A DNA stretch of 49,575 nucleotides from Balneolaceae bacterium (lineage in GTDB: Bacteria > Bacteroidota > Rhodothermia > Balneolales > Balneolaceae). This document shows positions 8,273 to 17,420 of the stretch, piece after piece (positions within the stretch are counted from its first letter, which is position 1; every line of letters begins with the position of its first letter). The notes beneath the pieces were generated by a model. That model was not told where the DNA came from. It worked only from the letters and a program-made list of their open reading frames with translations, and made no database searches. A program made the position numbers and the translations under genes. The stretch lies in assembly GCA_007693295.1 (NCBI GenBank), contig REDT01000180.1:1-49575 (forward strand), given 5' to 3'.

Positions 8273-10234
8273 TCAATCCTCTTTAACGATACCTGAACGA
8301 AACGCCTTCAGCAGATCTTTCAGGTCGTCGATGCGCTGCTGCATTTCGATGCCATGGTCGGTATCGCAAACCCGGATACGCTTCCTGTTCTGTTCCAGGA
8401 TCTCTGTTTCGGAGTGGATATCCCTGGCCTCCTCAATCGCTTTTTGAGTAGACTGGAAAGAGTGATGAGCCGCCAGCAGCAGGCCGTACGAATTGAAAAT
8501 AAGGGTGTATCCGGCAATCCCGGTTTGTGATTGATAGGCTTTGGCAAAACCGCCATCAATAACCAGGAGTTTACCGCCGGCTTTAAGCGGACTCTCTCCC
8601 TTTTTTACCTTAACCGGTACGTGCCCGTTGATAACATGGCCGCTATCCGGATCCAGGCCGAACTCTTCCAGTATCCGGGAGACAACCTTTTCGTCTGTGC
8701 GAAAATCGTAATAGGGATTCATCTCCTCTTTATGGGTGGCCGGATCCTCAATAAAATAACGCTCAAAAGTGGCCATTTTCGATTTCCCAAATAGCGGAGA
8801 CTGTGCGCCACTCCAGAGATACCAGATGGTATCGCGGCCATACTGCCGTTTTTCAGGGTTTCCGGTTTCGAAATAACCCTGGCGTGCAAGTCGTTCCAGC
8901 CGGTCCATGAACTCCCTGGGACTGTGGTTCACCCCGTCAAAGTTGAAACTGCGAAGTTTTCCGTGGGGAGTCATGGGAATACAGCCGTGATACAACAAAT
9001 TCCCGTTATAGGTCAGGTACATACTCCCTTTGGAATAGAGAAATCGCGTGTGCTCCTGCAGTCGTTCACTATTGGTAAAAGAGAGCCGTAATTTATTCAT
9101 CAACGATCTCTCCTGGTCAGTCAATTGGAAAGGGTTGTCGGGATCTAAGGTGGGGAATTGTGTGTCGATAAGAGGATAGGTGGTTCCATCTATGTTGATG
9201 GTACCCTCCTCTAAATTGATTCTATCAAGCAGCCTTCTGTTTTGCATCTGAAATTGCGGCCGGCGATCAATAATTTGTGCTTCGAGTTTTAACTGAATGA
9301 TGGTAATCGCCTTATGCATCTGTGCCATCAGCTGCAGTTCATTCTCCGTGTGGGATGTCCCGGATGCTTTCGGGCGGAACTGCTCACAGGGATCATCTCC
9401 GTAAACATCCATGGCAAGTGAAACAAGCGGCAGCATGCTAATGGCGTAACCGTTTTCAAGCGTCTCCATATTGGCATACCTCAGTGAAACCCGGATCACA
9501 TTCGCTATACAGGCATCACTGCCGGCAGCGGCACCCATCCAAACCACGTCGTGATTGCCCCACTGAAAATCGACGGAGTGATATTCAAGCAGTTTATCCA
9601 TAATGATATGTGCTCCCGGGCCCCGGTCATACACATCGCCAATAACATGAAGGTGCGCAATGGCCAGGCGCTGAATGAGCCGTGCCATTTCGGTTATAAA
9701 TGCTTCAGAACGTCCCGTCTCTATAATGCTGTCGATAATGCTGCTGTAGTACTCTTGCCGGTTCGTTTGCCCTTCCTGCTCATGGAGCAACTCTTCAATG
9801 ATATAGGCAAAGTCGGGGGGAAGCGCCTTTCGAACCTTGTTTCGGGTATATTTGGAAGAAATAACCCTGCATAGCTTGATTAAATGAAATAGCGTGACCC
9901 GATACCACTCGGCAGGGTTATCAACTTTCTGGAGTATCAGGGGGATTTTCTTCTCAGGATAGTAGATCAGTGTGGCGAGGTTTCTTTTCTCCTGATCGAG
10001 CATGGTATCCTGGAAGATCTCCTCAATCTTTCTTTTAATGGATCCCGAGCCGTTTTTGAGCACGTGCAGAAACGGTTCATACTCTCCATGAATATCAGAG
10101 ATGAAGTGTTCAGTTCCCTTGGGTAACTCCAGAATCGCACTCAGATTGATAATCTCGGTAGATGCAGCACGGATAGAGGGAAACTGCTCTGCAAGAAGCT
10201 CCAGGTATCGCTTTCTTTCTTCAGAAAATGGCAT
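8273..10234 (-). CDS. fbp: Fructose-1,6-bisphosphatase class III
   Basis: It removes the C1 phosphate from fructose 1,6-bisphosphate in gluconeogenesis, the reverse of the PfkA step encoded at 23718. The 653-aa protein shows the metallophosphatase signatures of the class III family: DIHGEY near residue 47, GDVYDRGPG near 200, and GNHD with WMGAAAGSDACI after it. Length fits the family (about 640-670). I chose ATG at 10234 (MPFSEERK) over the TTG 30 bases upstream because it is a standard start. The gene is monocistronic, transcribed towards the beta-lactamase-like gene. Confidence 0.93.
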   Translation of the reverse strand: MPFSEERKRYLELLAEQFPSIRAASTEIINLSAILELPKGTEHFISDIHGEYEPFLHVLKNGSGSIKRKIEEIFQDTMLDQEKRNLATLIYYPEKKIPLILQKVDNPAEWYRVTLFHLIKLCRVISSKYTRNKVRKALPPDFAYIIEELLHEQEGQTNRQEYYSSIIDSIIETGRSEAFITEMARLIQRLAIAHLHVIGDVYDRGPGAHIIMDKLLEYHSVDFQWGNHDVVWMGAAAGSDACIANVIRVSLRYANMETLENGYAISMLPLVSLAMDVYGDDPCEQFRPKASGTSHTENELQLMAQMHKAITIIQLKLEAQIIDRRPQFQMQNRRLLDRINLEEGTINIDGTTYPLIDTQFPTLDPDNPFQLTDQERSLMNKLRLSFTNSERLQEHTRFLYSKGSMYLTYNGNLLYHGCIPMTPHGKLRSFNFDGVNHSPREFMDRLERLARQGYFETGNPEKRQYGRDTIWYLWSGAQSPLFGKSKMATFERYFIEDPATHKEEMNPYYDFRTDEKVVSRILEEFGLDPDSGHVINGHVPVKVKKGESPLKAGGKLLVIDGGFAKAYQSQTGIAGYTLIFNSYGLLLAAHHSFQSTQKAIEEARDIHSETEILEQNRKRIRVCDTDHGIEMQQRIDDLKDLLKAFRSGIVKED

Positions 10235-10689
10235 AAAGACTCTTAATTTATAGCAGTCACTCAATTAATGACCATCAATTATATTTCAATATAGTACAGG
10301 GCCGCCATCTAATCCACCCGGTTTCAGGTCGGATTAACCTAAGTTTGATTAAAGCGAAAGGCTCAGCTTTTCAGAGTCGACGATGACTTTATGGGCGTTG
10401 ATTCTGGTAAATAAATAAATTTTATAGCTCTAAACATTACAAATCATCACCCGACTCCCCTTCGAGGGGTTGTGAGAAAATAATTATTCAAGCATTTAAA
10501 ACACTCCATTTATTTGGCCACAAAGTCACGAGGACCCGAAGTATTGCGAAGGGTATCATTATGATTTCGTTATACTTCGTGTACCCTAGTGGCTTCGTGT
10601 CTTCGTGGTAAAATTTAATGGTCATTATCTTTGATTAAGTATTTTTTCACAGCCTCTCGAAGGGGGACATTCAATAATCTGCTGTATAT
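10235..10689. other. Spacer between nuoH and fbp
   Basis: About 450 bases with no supported gene; the MITE-like element fills 10457-10667. The rest (10235-10456) is AT-rich and presumably carries the fbp promoter, reading leftwards. The missing complex I genes (nuoI to nuoN) are not here. Confidence 0.6.
10457..10667. repeat. MITE-like element, copy 2
   Basis: The left arm at 10457-10480 (CCCCTTCGAGGGGTTGTGAG...) pairs with the right arm at 10642-10667 (TTTTTTCACAGCCTCTCGAAG...). The interior holds nested complementary motifs, CCACAAAGTCACGAGGAC and CTTCGTGTCTTCGTGG. Arms and interior match the element at 656-837. It lies in the spacer between the nuo terminator and fbp and has no coding frame. 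Confidence 0.65.
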
Positions 10690-10724
10690 AAAAAAAGCTC
10701 CTGCCGTACATTCAGCGGGAGCTT
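10690..10724 (-). terminator. Intrinsic terminator of the nuo operon
   Basis: On the minus strand, AAGCTCCCGCTG (10724-10713), a 6-base loop and CGGCAGGAGCTT (10706-10695) form a 12-bp stem with G-U pairs. A run of T follows (10696-10690). It lies about 35 bases past the nuoH stop, in the right orientation to end the operon. Confidence 0.85.
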
Positions 10725-10760
10725 AATCAATTCGTTTAACCTGGTCGTAATTGCTGTAAA

Positions 10761-11765
10761 TCAATTATTAAAGAAGAAAAACAGGATAGCCGCTATCACG
10801 ATAAAGTTAAGAATACTAAGCGGTAACAACCTCGACCAGCACAATTTCATAACCTGATTGTACTTGAATCTTGGAATAGTCCATCTTACCCAGATAAACA
10901 GGAAGACAAAGAATGCGGTTTTAGCTACAAAAACGGTTACATCCAAAATACCTTTCACAACCGGTGAGAGTTCAGGCAGCCAGTAGCCGGCAAAGGGGAG
11001 GTGATAGCTTCCAAAAAAGAAGGTAACCATCAGCATAGAGTTAATAACTACGTGCATGTACTCAGCCAGGAAGAACATTCCAAATTTCATGGAGCTATAC
11101 TCGGTGTGAAATCCGCCAACAAGTTCCTGTTCGGCTTCGACAAGATCAAAAGGAGTACGGTTACTCTCGGCAAAGGCGGCTATAATAAAGATTATGGCTC
11201 CCAGCGGGTTCAAAAACACAAACCACCAGTTCTCCTGTGCAACGGCAATATCAACAACGCTAAGCGAGCCAACAAAGATTACCACTGAAGCTACAGCCAT
11301 ACCCAGCGGGAGTTCGTAACTTACCATTTGCGCAGCCGCGCGCAGCCCCCCCAGTAGAGAGTATTTGCTGTTGGAAGCCCATCCGGCAAGTGTAACCCCG
11401 TATACGCCAAGTGAAGCCACAGCAAGCAGGTAGAGTACACCGGCATTGATATCGGTGGCATATATCCCATCACCAAAAGGAATTACCGCAACGGCCATCA
11501 GGGCTGTTACCACAGGTATTACCGGTGCAACGGTATGAAGAAACCGGTTGCTGGAGGTAGGAGTGACATCCTCTTTAAGCAGAAGTTTTACAACATCGGC
11601 AATAGGCTGAAGCAGTCCAAGCGGTCCTACACGGTTAGGCCCCACACGGTTTTGAATGAAAGCGGCAATACGTCTTTCTGCATATACGGTAATTGCCGCG
11701 GAGTTTAACACCATAAATAGTGCTATACCAAGTATGATGTACGATGTAACGGTGACTTCAGCCAT
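10761..11765 (-). CDS. nuoH: NADH-quinone oxidoreductase subunit H
   Basis: This 334-aa membrane subunit of complex I forms much of the quinone-entry chamber next to NuoB and NuoD. About eight hydrophobic helices are visible. Family motifs include RRIAAFIQNRVGPNRVGPLG (residues 27-46), the acidic loop AESNRTPFDLVEAEQELVGG, and GFHTEYSSMKFGMFF. The length is normal. It is the last gene of the operon, 11 bases after nuoG and just before the terminator. In many bacteria nuoI to nuoN would follow here; they do not. Confidence 0.96.
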   Translation of the reverse strand: MAEVTVTSYIILGIALFMVLNSAAITVYAERRIAAFIQNRVGPNRVGPLGLLQPIADVVKLLLKEDVTPTSSNRFLHTVAPVIPVVTALMAVAVIPFGDGIYATDINAGVLYLLAVASLGVYGVTLAGWASNSKYSLLGGLRAAAQMVSYELPLGMAVASVVIFVGSLSVVDIAVAQENWWFVFLNPLGAIIFIIAAFAESNRTPFDLVEAEQELVGGFHTEYSSMKFGMFFLAEYMHVVINSMLMVTFFFGSYHLPFAGYWLPELSPVVKGILDVTVFVAKTAFFVFLFIWVRWTIPRFKYNQVMKLCWSRLLPLSILNFIVIAAILFFFFNN

Positions 11766-11776
11766 CCCCTAAATTT

Positions 11777-13510
11777 TTATAATTTAACTGTTGTTTTTGT
11801 TTTATCGAGAGTAATGCCCGACTGTTCGTCCATAGCTTCATAGCTCACACCTGAAAACAGATCATTGGCAGCTGCAATCTCATCCATAATCTCACGCCCC
11901 GAAGTATAGGCAAAGTTTTCCATACCTTTATAGGCGGCCAATTCACTCATAAATCTCCATAATGGCAAGCAGTCAATTTTATTCTCTTCGGTTATCCAGT
12001 TATCGAAGCTGGTTCCATATCTGTCAAGCCGTCCTTCAGACATCTCCAGGTCAAGGCGGCGGTTGGAGTACTTAGTCTCTTTAGCGGGAAATGTTCTCTG
12101 AATGCGGCCATCCACATTCACATAGCTTGCAGCATGCTCGGCGGCTGTTGTGATGGGAACAACCAGGTCAGCATTTTTTGTGGTTTCAGAGTGATTGGTG
12201 GCAAACACCGCTACGAACGTATCCTTTAACTTGTCAGTAGTGATTATGCCCCTGTCAGCGAGGTGGTCACTGAGCAGTAACACCACTTTTGCTTTTTCAA
12301 CAGCGGCTGCTATTCCGGCAGCACTCTTCTCTTCAAAGCCAAGCAGCCTGCATCCATTGGCGTTTGGAGCGAGATCGTCAGTAAGCAGAAACCCGTCGCC
12401 TTTTCCTTTCTCAACATGAGGTGTAAATACCGGCGGGTTCATCCCAAGAAGAGACGCGAACTTTGCCAGGATATAATTTTCTTCAACAGACGCGTGAGGA
12501 CTTGCTATGATGGTCACATCTTTTTTATCAACACCGTCAACCTGTTCTGATATTGTAGCTATTGCATTGTTCCACGATGAGTTAACCTGCTCGTTGTCTA
12601 ATTTTTGTAGTGGACGTGATACCCTGTTTTCATTAAATCGTTTATAGGCTTCACGCCCTTCATCCGGCATCCAGTAATCGTTTACCTCTTCATTAAAACG
12701 CGGGGTAATCCGAAGCACGAGATTATCACGTGTCCAGATGTCGATATTACATCCTTTCCCGTTTGAGATGTCAATACTTGGAGTCTGGTTCATCTCCCAA
12801 ACACGCGCCTTGAATCTGAAGTCAGCCGAGGTTAATGCACCTACGGGACAAAGATCTACGGTATTCAGTGAGTAGGGGTCGTCAAACTCACGGCCGGGAG
12901 CTGCGGTGGGGTAGTTTTTATCACCACGTGAGGTAATGGTGAGCTGATGTGTTTTGCTGATCTCCTCGGTAAAACGGGTACATCTGGTGCAATTAATACA
13001 TCTCTCAGCATCGAGCACCACTCGCGGGCCAAGCTGAACTCTTTTTGGCTTGTGAACTTTCTTTACTTCGAAACGGCTGCCTTCAGGTCCGTACTTATAG
13101 GTTTGAATTTGAAGAGGGCACTCACCGGCCTGGTCACAGATAGGGCAGTCGAGAGGGTGGTTAATCAGGATAAGTTCAAGATTATCTTTCTGTGCCCGTT
13201 TAACAAGATCATCGGTCTCCTGAGTCTTTACAACCATGCCATCGGCAATCATGATATTGCATGAGGTTTGAAGCTTTGGAAACCAGCGGATTACGCGTTC
13301 ACCGTCTTCATCTTTTTCATACTCGCCGGTTTCCCGGTCTTTTACCGGCTGGCCAACCTTAACCATACACTGACGGCAATTTGCAGGAGCTGTCATAGAG
13401 GGGTGATAACAGAAAAACGGAACCTCCATTCCCTGATCTTGGATAAACTGGAGAAGACGCTGTTCCCCTTCATATTCGTATCGTTTTCCGTCTATAAATA
13501 CTTCAGGCAT
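11777..13510 (-). CDS. nuoG: NADH-quinone oxidoreductase subunit G
   Basis: This iron-sulfur subunit belongs to the peripheral arm of complex I. Ligands are visible in order: [2Fe-2S] N1b at Cys34, Cys45, Cys48 and Cys84; N5 at His118, Cys122, Cys125 and Cys131; and a [4Fe-4S] N4 set at Cys171, Cys174, Cys177 and Cys221. A molybdopterin-oxidoreductase-like domain follows from about residue 240. At 577 aa it is much shorter than the roughly 900-aa enterobacterial form, and no four-cysteine N7 site is seen. It is separated from nuoF by a 254-bp spacer containing an S23 remnant, unlike the tight packing of the other nuo genes. Confidence 0.95.
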   Translation of the reverse strand: MPEVFIDGKRYEYEGEQRLLQFIQDQGMEVPFFCYHPSMTAPANCRQCMVKVGQPVKDRETGEYEKDEDGERVIRWFPKLQTSCNIMIADGMVVKTQETDDLVKRAQKDNLELILINHPLDCPICDQAGECPLQIQTYKYGPEGSRFEVKKVHKPKRVQLGPRVVLDAERCINCTRCTRFTEEISKTHQLTITSRGDKNYPTAAPGREFDDPYSLNTVDLCPVGALTSADFRFKARVWEMNQTPSIDISNGKGCNIDIWTRDNLVLRITPRFNEEVNDYWMPDEGREAYKRFNENRVSRPLQKLDNEQVNSSWNNAIATISEQVDGVDKKDVTIIASPHASVEENYILAKFASLLGMNPPVFTPHVEKGKGDGFLLTDDLAPNANGCRLLGFEEKSAAGIAAAVEKAKVVLLLSDHLADRGIITTDKLKDTFVAVFATNHSETTKNADLVVPITTAAEHAASYVNVDGRIQRTFPAKETKYSNRRLDLEMSEGRLDRYGTSFDNWITEENKIDCLPLWRFMSELAAYKGMENFAYTSGREIMDEIAAANDLFSGVSYEAMDEQSGITLDKTKTTVKL

Positions 13511-13513
13511 CGT

Positions 13514-13764
13514 TATTGATTGTAGATTTTTGATTGATGATTATTGAATTGCATCGTCCGGGTTCAATAATCATAATTTCTTTTGAGCACTCTTCCTTGT
13601 AATCACAAAGACAGAAGCCAGCTCATGTGCTTCCTTCATTAATGACTCAACTAAACTTTTGTTCGTAATATTAATTCATCTTTATTCATGATAATCTTGA
13701 TTTAATTGAGAATGTTGATAAAAATAATCACAAATCACCAATCAAAAATCAACAATCACCAATC
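13514..13764. repeat. Inverted repeats flanking the S23 remnant
   Basis: GATTGTAGATTTTTGATTGA near the nuoG start (about 13519-13538) is the complement, with few mismatches, of CCAATCAAAAATCAACAATC (about 13738-13757) near the nuoF stop. The two arms frame the decayed gene and about 180 bp. Such arms suggest the whole spacer arrived as a small element. It splits the nuo operon between nuoF and nuoG without breaking a gene. Confidence 0.6.
13571..13689 (-). pseudogene. Internally deleted four-helix-bundle protein gene (S23/23S-rRNA intervening-sequence family)
   Basis: On the minus strand an ATG at 13689 gives MNKDELILRTK, which looks like the start of S23-type proteins. A change of frame then gives SLVESLMKEAHELASVF...RKSAQKKL and a stop at 13573-13571, which looks like the family's C-terminus. 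The normal middle part (about 70 residues) is missing. The 119-bp length is not a multiple of three, in line with decay. The remnant is bracketed by inverted repeats at about 13514-13545 and 13730-13764. Family assignment is by motif recall. Confidence 0.65.
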
Positions 13765-15060
13765 CTAAACTACCGCGTGCGCCGATTTCTTGCACCTTGC
13801 CTCAAACTCATCACGAAACCGGGTAATAGTGTGCCGAACGGGCCAGGCTGCTGCATCAGCCAGGGCGCATATGGTTCGGCCTTCCATCTGGGTTGTGATA
13901 TCCAGTAGGAGGTCAAGATCTTTCACCTCGCCATTTCCGTTTTTGATTTTAAGCATAATTTTTTCCAGCCATCCTGTGCCTTCACGGCAGGGCGTACACT
14001 GCCCGCACGACTCGTGATGGTAAAAGTGAGTGATTCTCCAGAGCATATCCACCATGTCGGTATCTTCGTCCATCACAACCATCCCCGCAGTTCCAAGCAT
14101 GGTTCCGGCGGTTCTGAGTGACTCGCTGTCCATGGTAATTCCTTCAAGCTGATCGGCCCTGAGAACAGGGGTTGATGACCCGCCGGGTATAACGGCTTTC
14201 AATTTCTTACCATTTTTCATGCCTCCGGCCACGTCATGAATCAAATCCAAAATGGGTATTCCGGACGGCAGCTCATATACGCCCGGCCGGTTTACGTGGC
14301 CTGATATGCCGTATAGAATTGGCCCCGGATGATTCTCAGCACCTATACTGCTGAACCAGCCGGCTCCGCGGTTTATTACACTGGGCACATGAGCCAGCGT
14401 TTCAATGTTGTTAATTGTTGTAGGACGTCCCCATAACCCCTTTTGTGCAGGAAAGGGGGGCTTAACACGAGGATATCCGCGCTTGCCTTCAAGAGATTCG
14501 AGCATGGAGGTCTCTTCACCGCAGATATATGCTCCGGCTCCGTATGTGACATGAAAATCGACGCTGTAGTCCGACCCAAATATATTTTTTCCAATCATGC
14601 CCTTATCATAAGCATCCTGAATAGCTTTCTCCATCATCTTGATGTAGGCCAGATATTCACCGCGAATGTAGACGTAGATGGTAGTGATCTGCATGGCATA
14701 GGCTGCTATAAGCGCGCCTTCAATAAATACATGGGGATTGTACTCAAATATCTTCCGGTCTTTAAAGGTGCCCGGTTCAGATTCATCCCCATTGCATGCA
14801 AGGTAGCGCGGACCACCATCGGCAGGGGGCATGAACGACCACTTTAACCCTGCGTTGAAACCGGCACCGCCGCGGCCTCTGATGTTGGCGGCTTTCACTT
14901 CATCAACAACACTCTTTGAATCGGCCCACTTCTTTTTGTCTGTCAATACAGATTTAAGGGCAGAGTAACCGCCGTTTTTGATATAGACATCAATTTTGTG
15001 AATATCTTTCACATTGGGAATCAATACCGGCTCATAATTTTTCCAGTCTGCTGAGCTCAT
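13765..15060 (-). CDS. nuoF: NADH-quinone oxidoreductase subunit F (NADH-binding)
   Basis: This subunit oxidises NADH and passes electrons through FMN into complex I. The 431-aa protein shows the NADH/FMN-binding glycine-rich motif GRGGAGF (62-68), GAGAYICGEETSML (174-187) and the [4Fe-4S] N3 ligands Cys352, Cys355, Cys358 (SCGQCTPC) and Cys398. Length is typical. It lies 6 bases after nuoE. Confidence 0.97.
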   Translation of the reverse strand: MSSADWKNYEPVLIPNVKDIHKIDVYIKNGGYSALKSVLTDKKKWADSKSVVDEVKAANIRGRGGAGFNAGLKWSFMPPADGGPRYLACNGDESEPGTFKDRKIFEYNPHVFIEGALIAAYAMQITTIYVYIRGEYLAYIKMMEKAIQDAYDKGMIGKNIFGSDYSVDFHVTYGAGAYICGEETSMLESLEGKRGYPRVKPPFPAQKGLWGRPTTINNIETLAHVPSVINRGAGWFSSIGAENHPGPILYGISGHVNRPGVYELPSGIPILDLIHDVAGGMKNGKKLKAVIPGGSSTPVLRADQLEGITMDSESLRTAGTMLGTAGMVVMDEDTDMVDMLWRITHFYHHESCGQCTPCREGTGWLEKIMLKIKNGNGEVKDLDLLLDITTQMEGRTICALADAAAWPVRHTITRFRDEFEARCKKSAHAVV

Positions 15061-15066
15061 AATATC

Positions 15067-15597
15067 TTATTTAACTTTTCTTAGCGGCATTTCAATTTCT
15101 TCGTACTCGGGCTCTTCATCCTTTTTAAGCATGTCGATCAATTTATCTGTCTTCTCGACCGTAAGATTATTGATGTACTTGTCGTTGGTGATCTGAAGCA
15201 TTGGCGCATACCCGCAGGCTCCCAGGCACTCAACTTCATTCAGGGTAAACTTGCCGTCCTGTGTTGTTTCACCCTTTTTGATTCCCAGCGTCTTTTCAAG
15301 ATGTTCCAGAATATCATACCCGCCGCAAAGCTGACAGCTCAGGCAGGTACACACATCAAGTACATACTTACCCTTTTTTTCCTTGTAGTACTGCGTGTAG
15401 AACGTAGCCACACCATGTACGTGCGCTTCGGGAAGGCCAAGGGTCTTGGCAACCAGTCGCTGAACTTCAGGCTCAACATGGCCAAACCGGTTTTGTGCAA
15501 CCCAGAGAACCGGCAGGGTAGCCGGCATTACTTCAGGATACTTCGCCTTAATCTTTTCAATTTCTTTTAAATCTTCTTTTGTGAATTCGTATTCCAT
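15067..15597 (-). CDS. nuoE: NADH-quinone oxidoreductase subunit E
   Basis: This thioredoxin-fold subunit carries [2Fe-2S] cluster N1a and pairs with NuoF. Taking the ATG at 15597 (MEYEFTKED), the protein has 176 aa and starts 4 bases after the nuoD stop; an upstream start would overlap nuoD. The expected ligands are Cys83, Cys88, Cys124 and Cys128. Two further cysteines, Cys85 and Cys91, sit in the same stretch (VCTCLSCQLCGG), which is richer in Cys than the usual C-x4-C. The C-terminus is charged. Confidence 0.95.
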   Translation of the reverse strand: MEYEFTKEDLKEIEKIKAKYPEVMPATLPVLWVAQNRFGHVEPEVQRLVAKTLGLPEAHVHGVATFYTQYYKEKKGKYVLDVCTCLSCQLCGGYDILEHLEKTLGIKKGETTQDGKFTLNEVECLGACGYAPMLQITNDKYINNLTVEKTDKLIDMLKKDEEPEYEEIEMPLRKVK

Positions 15598-15601
15598 AAT
15601 C

Positions 15602-16894
15602 TTATTTATCTGCTTCTCCCAATACCGGGTCCATTCCGCCAATTATTACTACCGTGTCGGCAAGCATTTCACCATCCAGCATGTTTTCCAGTATTTGCAG
15701 GTTTGTAAAAGATGGAGCATTAATCTTTAATCTCCACGGATGGCCTGTTCCATCACTTTGAATGTAGTAGCCAAGTTCACCTTTCGGTGATTCTACGGCA
15801 CTGTAAGTCTCTGCTCCATCGGGTGGGCATATGCCGGTATCGGTCATCATGAAGTCGTGAATCATTCCTTCCATCGAGTAGTACACTTCATCTTTTGATG
15901 GATAAGCCTGTTTTGCATTATCGGTTCGTACCGGGCCTTTGGGAAGTTTATCGAGGCACTGACGGATGATGCGAATGCTTTCCGACATCTCTTCCATTCT
16001 AACAAAATAGCGCGCCAGGTTATCCCCCTCGAGACGTGTTGGAACTTCAAACTCAACCTCGCTGTAGCGCGCATATGGATTGAACCTACGGGTATCCATC
16101 GCAAAACCGGTCGCACGAAGCACCGGTCCGGTAGCTCCAAAACGAATTGCATCTTCTGTTTTCAAGACACCAACAGCCTCGTTCCGGTCAATGAAGATCC
16201 GGTTTCTGTCGAGCAGCTTGTGATAGTCTTTGAGTTCATTGGGAAAAGTCTCAATAAACTCTTTGATAGCGCCCATGGCTTCATCGGTAATATCGTTTGC
16301 AACGCCTCCAATACGGGAGTGAGAAACTGTAAACCGATGGCCGGCCAGGCGGTCCATAATATCATAAACTTTTTCTCTCTCTTTAAACGTCCAGATAAAG
16401 AAGGAGATAGCTCCGGCATCCATCACCATGGTTCCAAGCCAGAGAAGATGCGAGGAAATTCGTGCCAGTTCGCAGCCGATCATTCGAATATAGTGGGCAC
16501 GCTCGGGGACTTCAACACCGGAAATTTTTTCTACAGCAATGCAAAGAGCCACATTGTTACTGTAAGGGGAGAGGTAGTCCATACGGTCGGTGTATGGCAT
16601 AAACTCCTGGTAGGTTTTGTTCTCTGCAATTTTTTCCACACCGCGATGAAGATAGCCAATATCGACTTTGGTCTTTTCAATACTTTCACCGTTTAGCTGA
16701 AGCACCAGCCTGAGTACACCGTGAGTGGCAGGGTGCTGAGGCCCCATGTTGAGCACCATTTTGGTTGTAAGCGGATCGCCGTCATCCATCTCCTCAATGG
16801 TGGTGTGTTTATCTTCCAGACTCTGGTAGAGCTTCTGCTGATGCTCTTTGAAGAATGTGGATTTTACCCTCGATTGAATGTCCGTTAATTTCAT
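15602..16894 (-). CDS. nuoD: NADH-quinone oxidoreductase subunit D
   Basis: This 49-kDa-type subunit helps build the quinone site with NuoB and NuoH. The 430-aa protein shows MGPQHPATHGVLRL (about residues 51-64), where the His of the HPATHG loop contacts quinone, and the hydrogenase-like large-subunit fold ending in VIIGGMDPVLGEADK. It is not fused to NuoC, unlike in Escherichia coli. It starts 9 bases after nuoC. Confidence 0.97.
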   Translation of the reverse strand: MKLTDIQSRVKSTFFKEHQQKLYQSLEDKHTTIEEMDDGDPLTTKMVLNMGPQHPATHGVLRLVLQLNGESIEKTKVDIGYLHRGVEKIAENKTYQEFMPYTDRMDYLSPYSNNVALCIAVEKISGVEVPERAHYIRMIGCELARISSHLLWLGTMVMDAGAISFFIWTFKEREKVYDIMDRLAGHRFTVSHSRIGGVANDITDEAMGAIKEFIETFPNELKDYHKLLDRNRIFIDRNEAVGVLKTEDAIRFGATGPVLRATGFAMDTRRFNPYARYSEVEFEVPTRLEGDNLARYFVRMEEMSESIRIIRQCLDKLPKGPVRTDNAKQAYPSKDEVYYSMEGMIHDFMMTDTGICPPDGAETYSAVESPKGELGYYIQSDGTGHPWRLKINAPSFTNLQILENMLDGEMLADTVVIIGGMDPVLGEADK

Positions 16895-16903
16895 AAAATG
16901 GTT

Positions 16904-17416
16904 CTATTCAGTGTCTGGTGTAGTGCCGGGCAGCTCGATGGAGCCTGGTATACCCAGCAGTGGAAATTCTTTTCTGAGTGGAAAGTACCGGAAATCTTCA
17001 GGCATGAATATTCGACGTAAATCGGGGTGATTTCTAAAGTGGATACCGAACATATCGTACACTTCCCGTTCGTTCCAGCTGGCAGAAGGCCAAACCTCGT
17101 AAACAGAATCCACTTCGGGGTTCTCCTCTTCACACCTTACTTTTAAAAATACTCTTGATCCCTCTTTGAATGAGATCATGTTGTAAACCACTTCAAAGCG
17201 CTCCTCAGATGTATAGCGGTCAATTCCGAATAGGTCTGAGAGGTAAATATATTCAAGTTCATCTTTCATGAAATAGCAGATTTCAACAATTGAATCTGCC
17301 TCTACCCGAATAAATGTAATACCTGTGGATTGGTACACTTCAATAACTTCTTTCGAGAACTTCTCTGAAAGTGCATCAACTACTCTTTGCAATGGTTCTG
17401 ATAGTTCTAAACTCAT
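16904..17416 (-). CDS. nuoC: NADH-quinone oxidoreductase subunit C
   Basis: The 170-aa protein is the 30-kDa-type subunit of the complex I peripheral arm. It carries the family signature around WPSASWNEREVYDMFGIHF (129-147) and HPDLRRIFMPEDF. It has no redox centre of its own. It is 4 bases downstream of nuoB and separate from nuoD. Confidence 0.95.
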   Translation of the reverse strand: MSLELSEPLQRVVDALSEKFSKEVIEVYQSTGITFIRVEADSIVEICYFMKDELEYIYLSDLFGIDRYTSEERFEVVYNMISFKEGSRVFLKVRCEEENPEVDSVYEVWPSASWNEREVYDMFGIHFRNHPDLRRIFMPEDFRYFPLRKEFPLLGIPGSIELPGTTPDTE

Positions 17417-17420
17417 ATTC

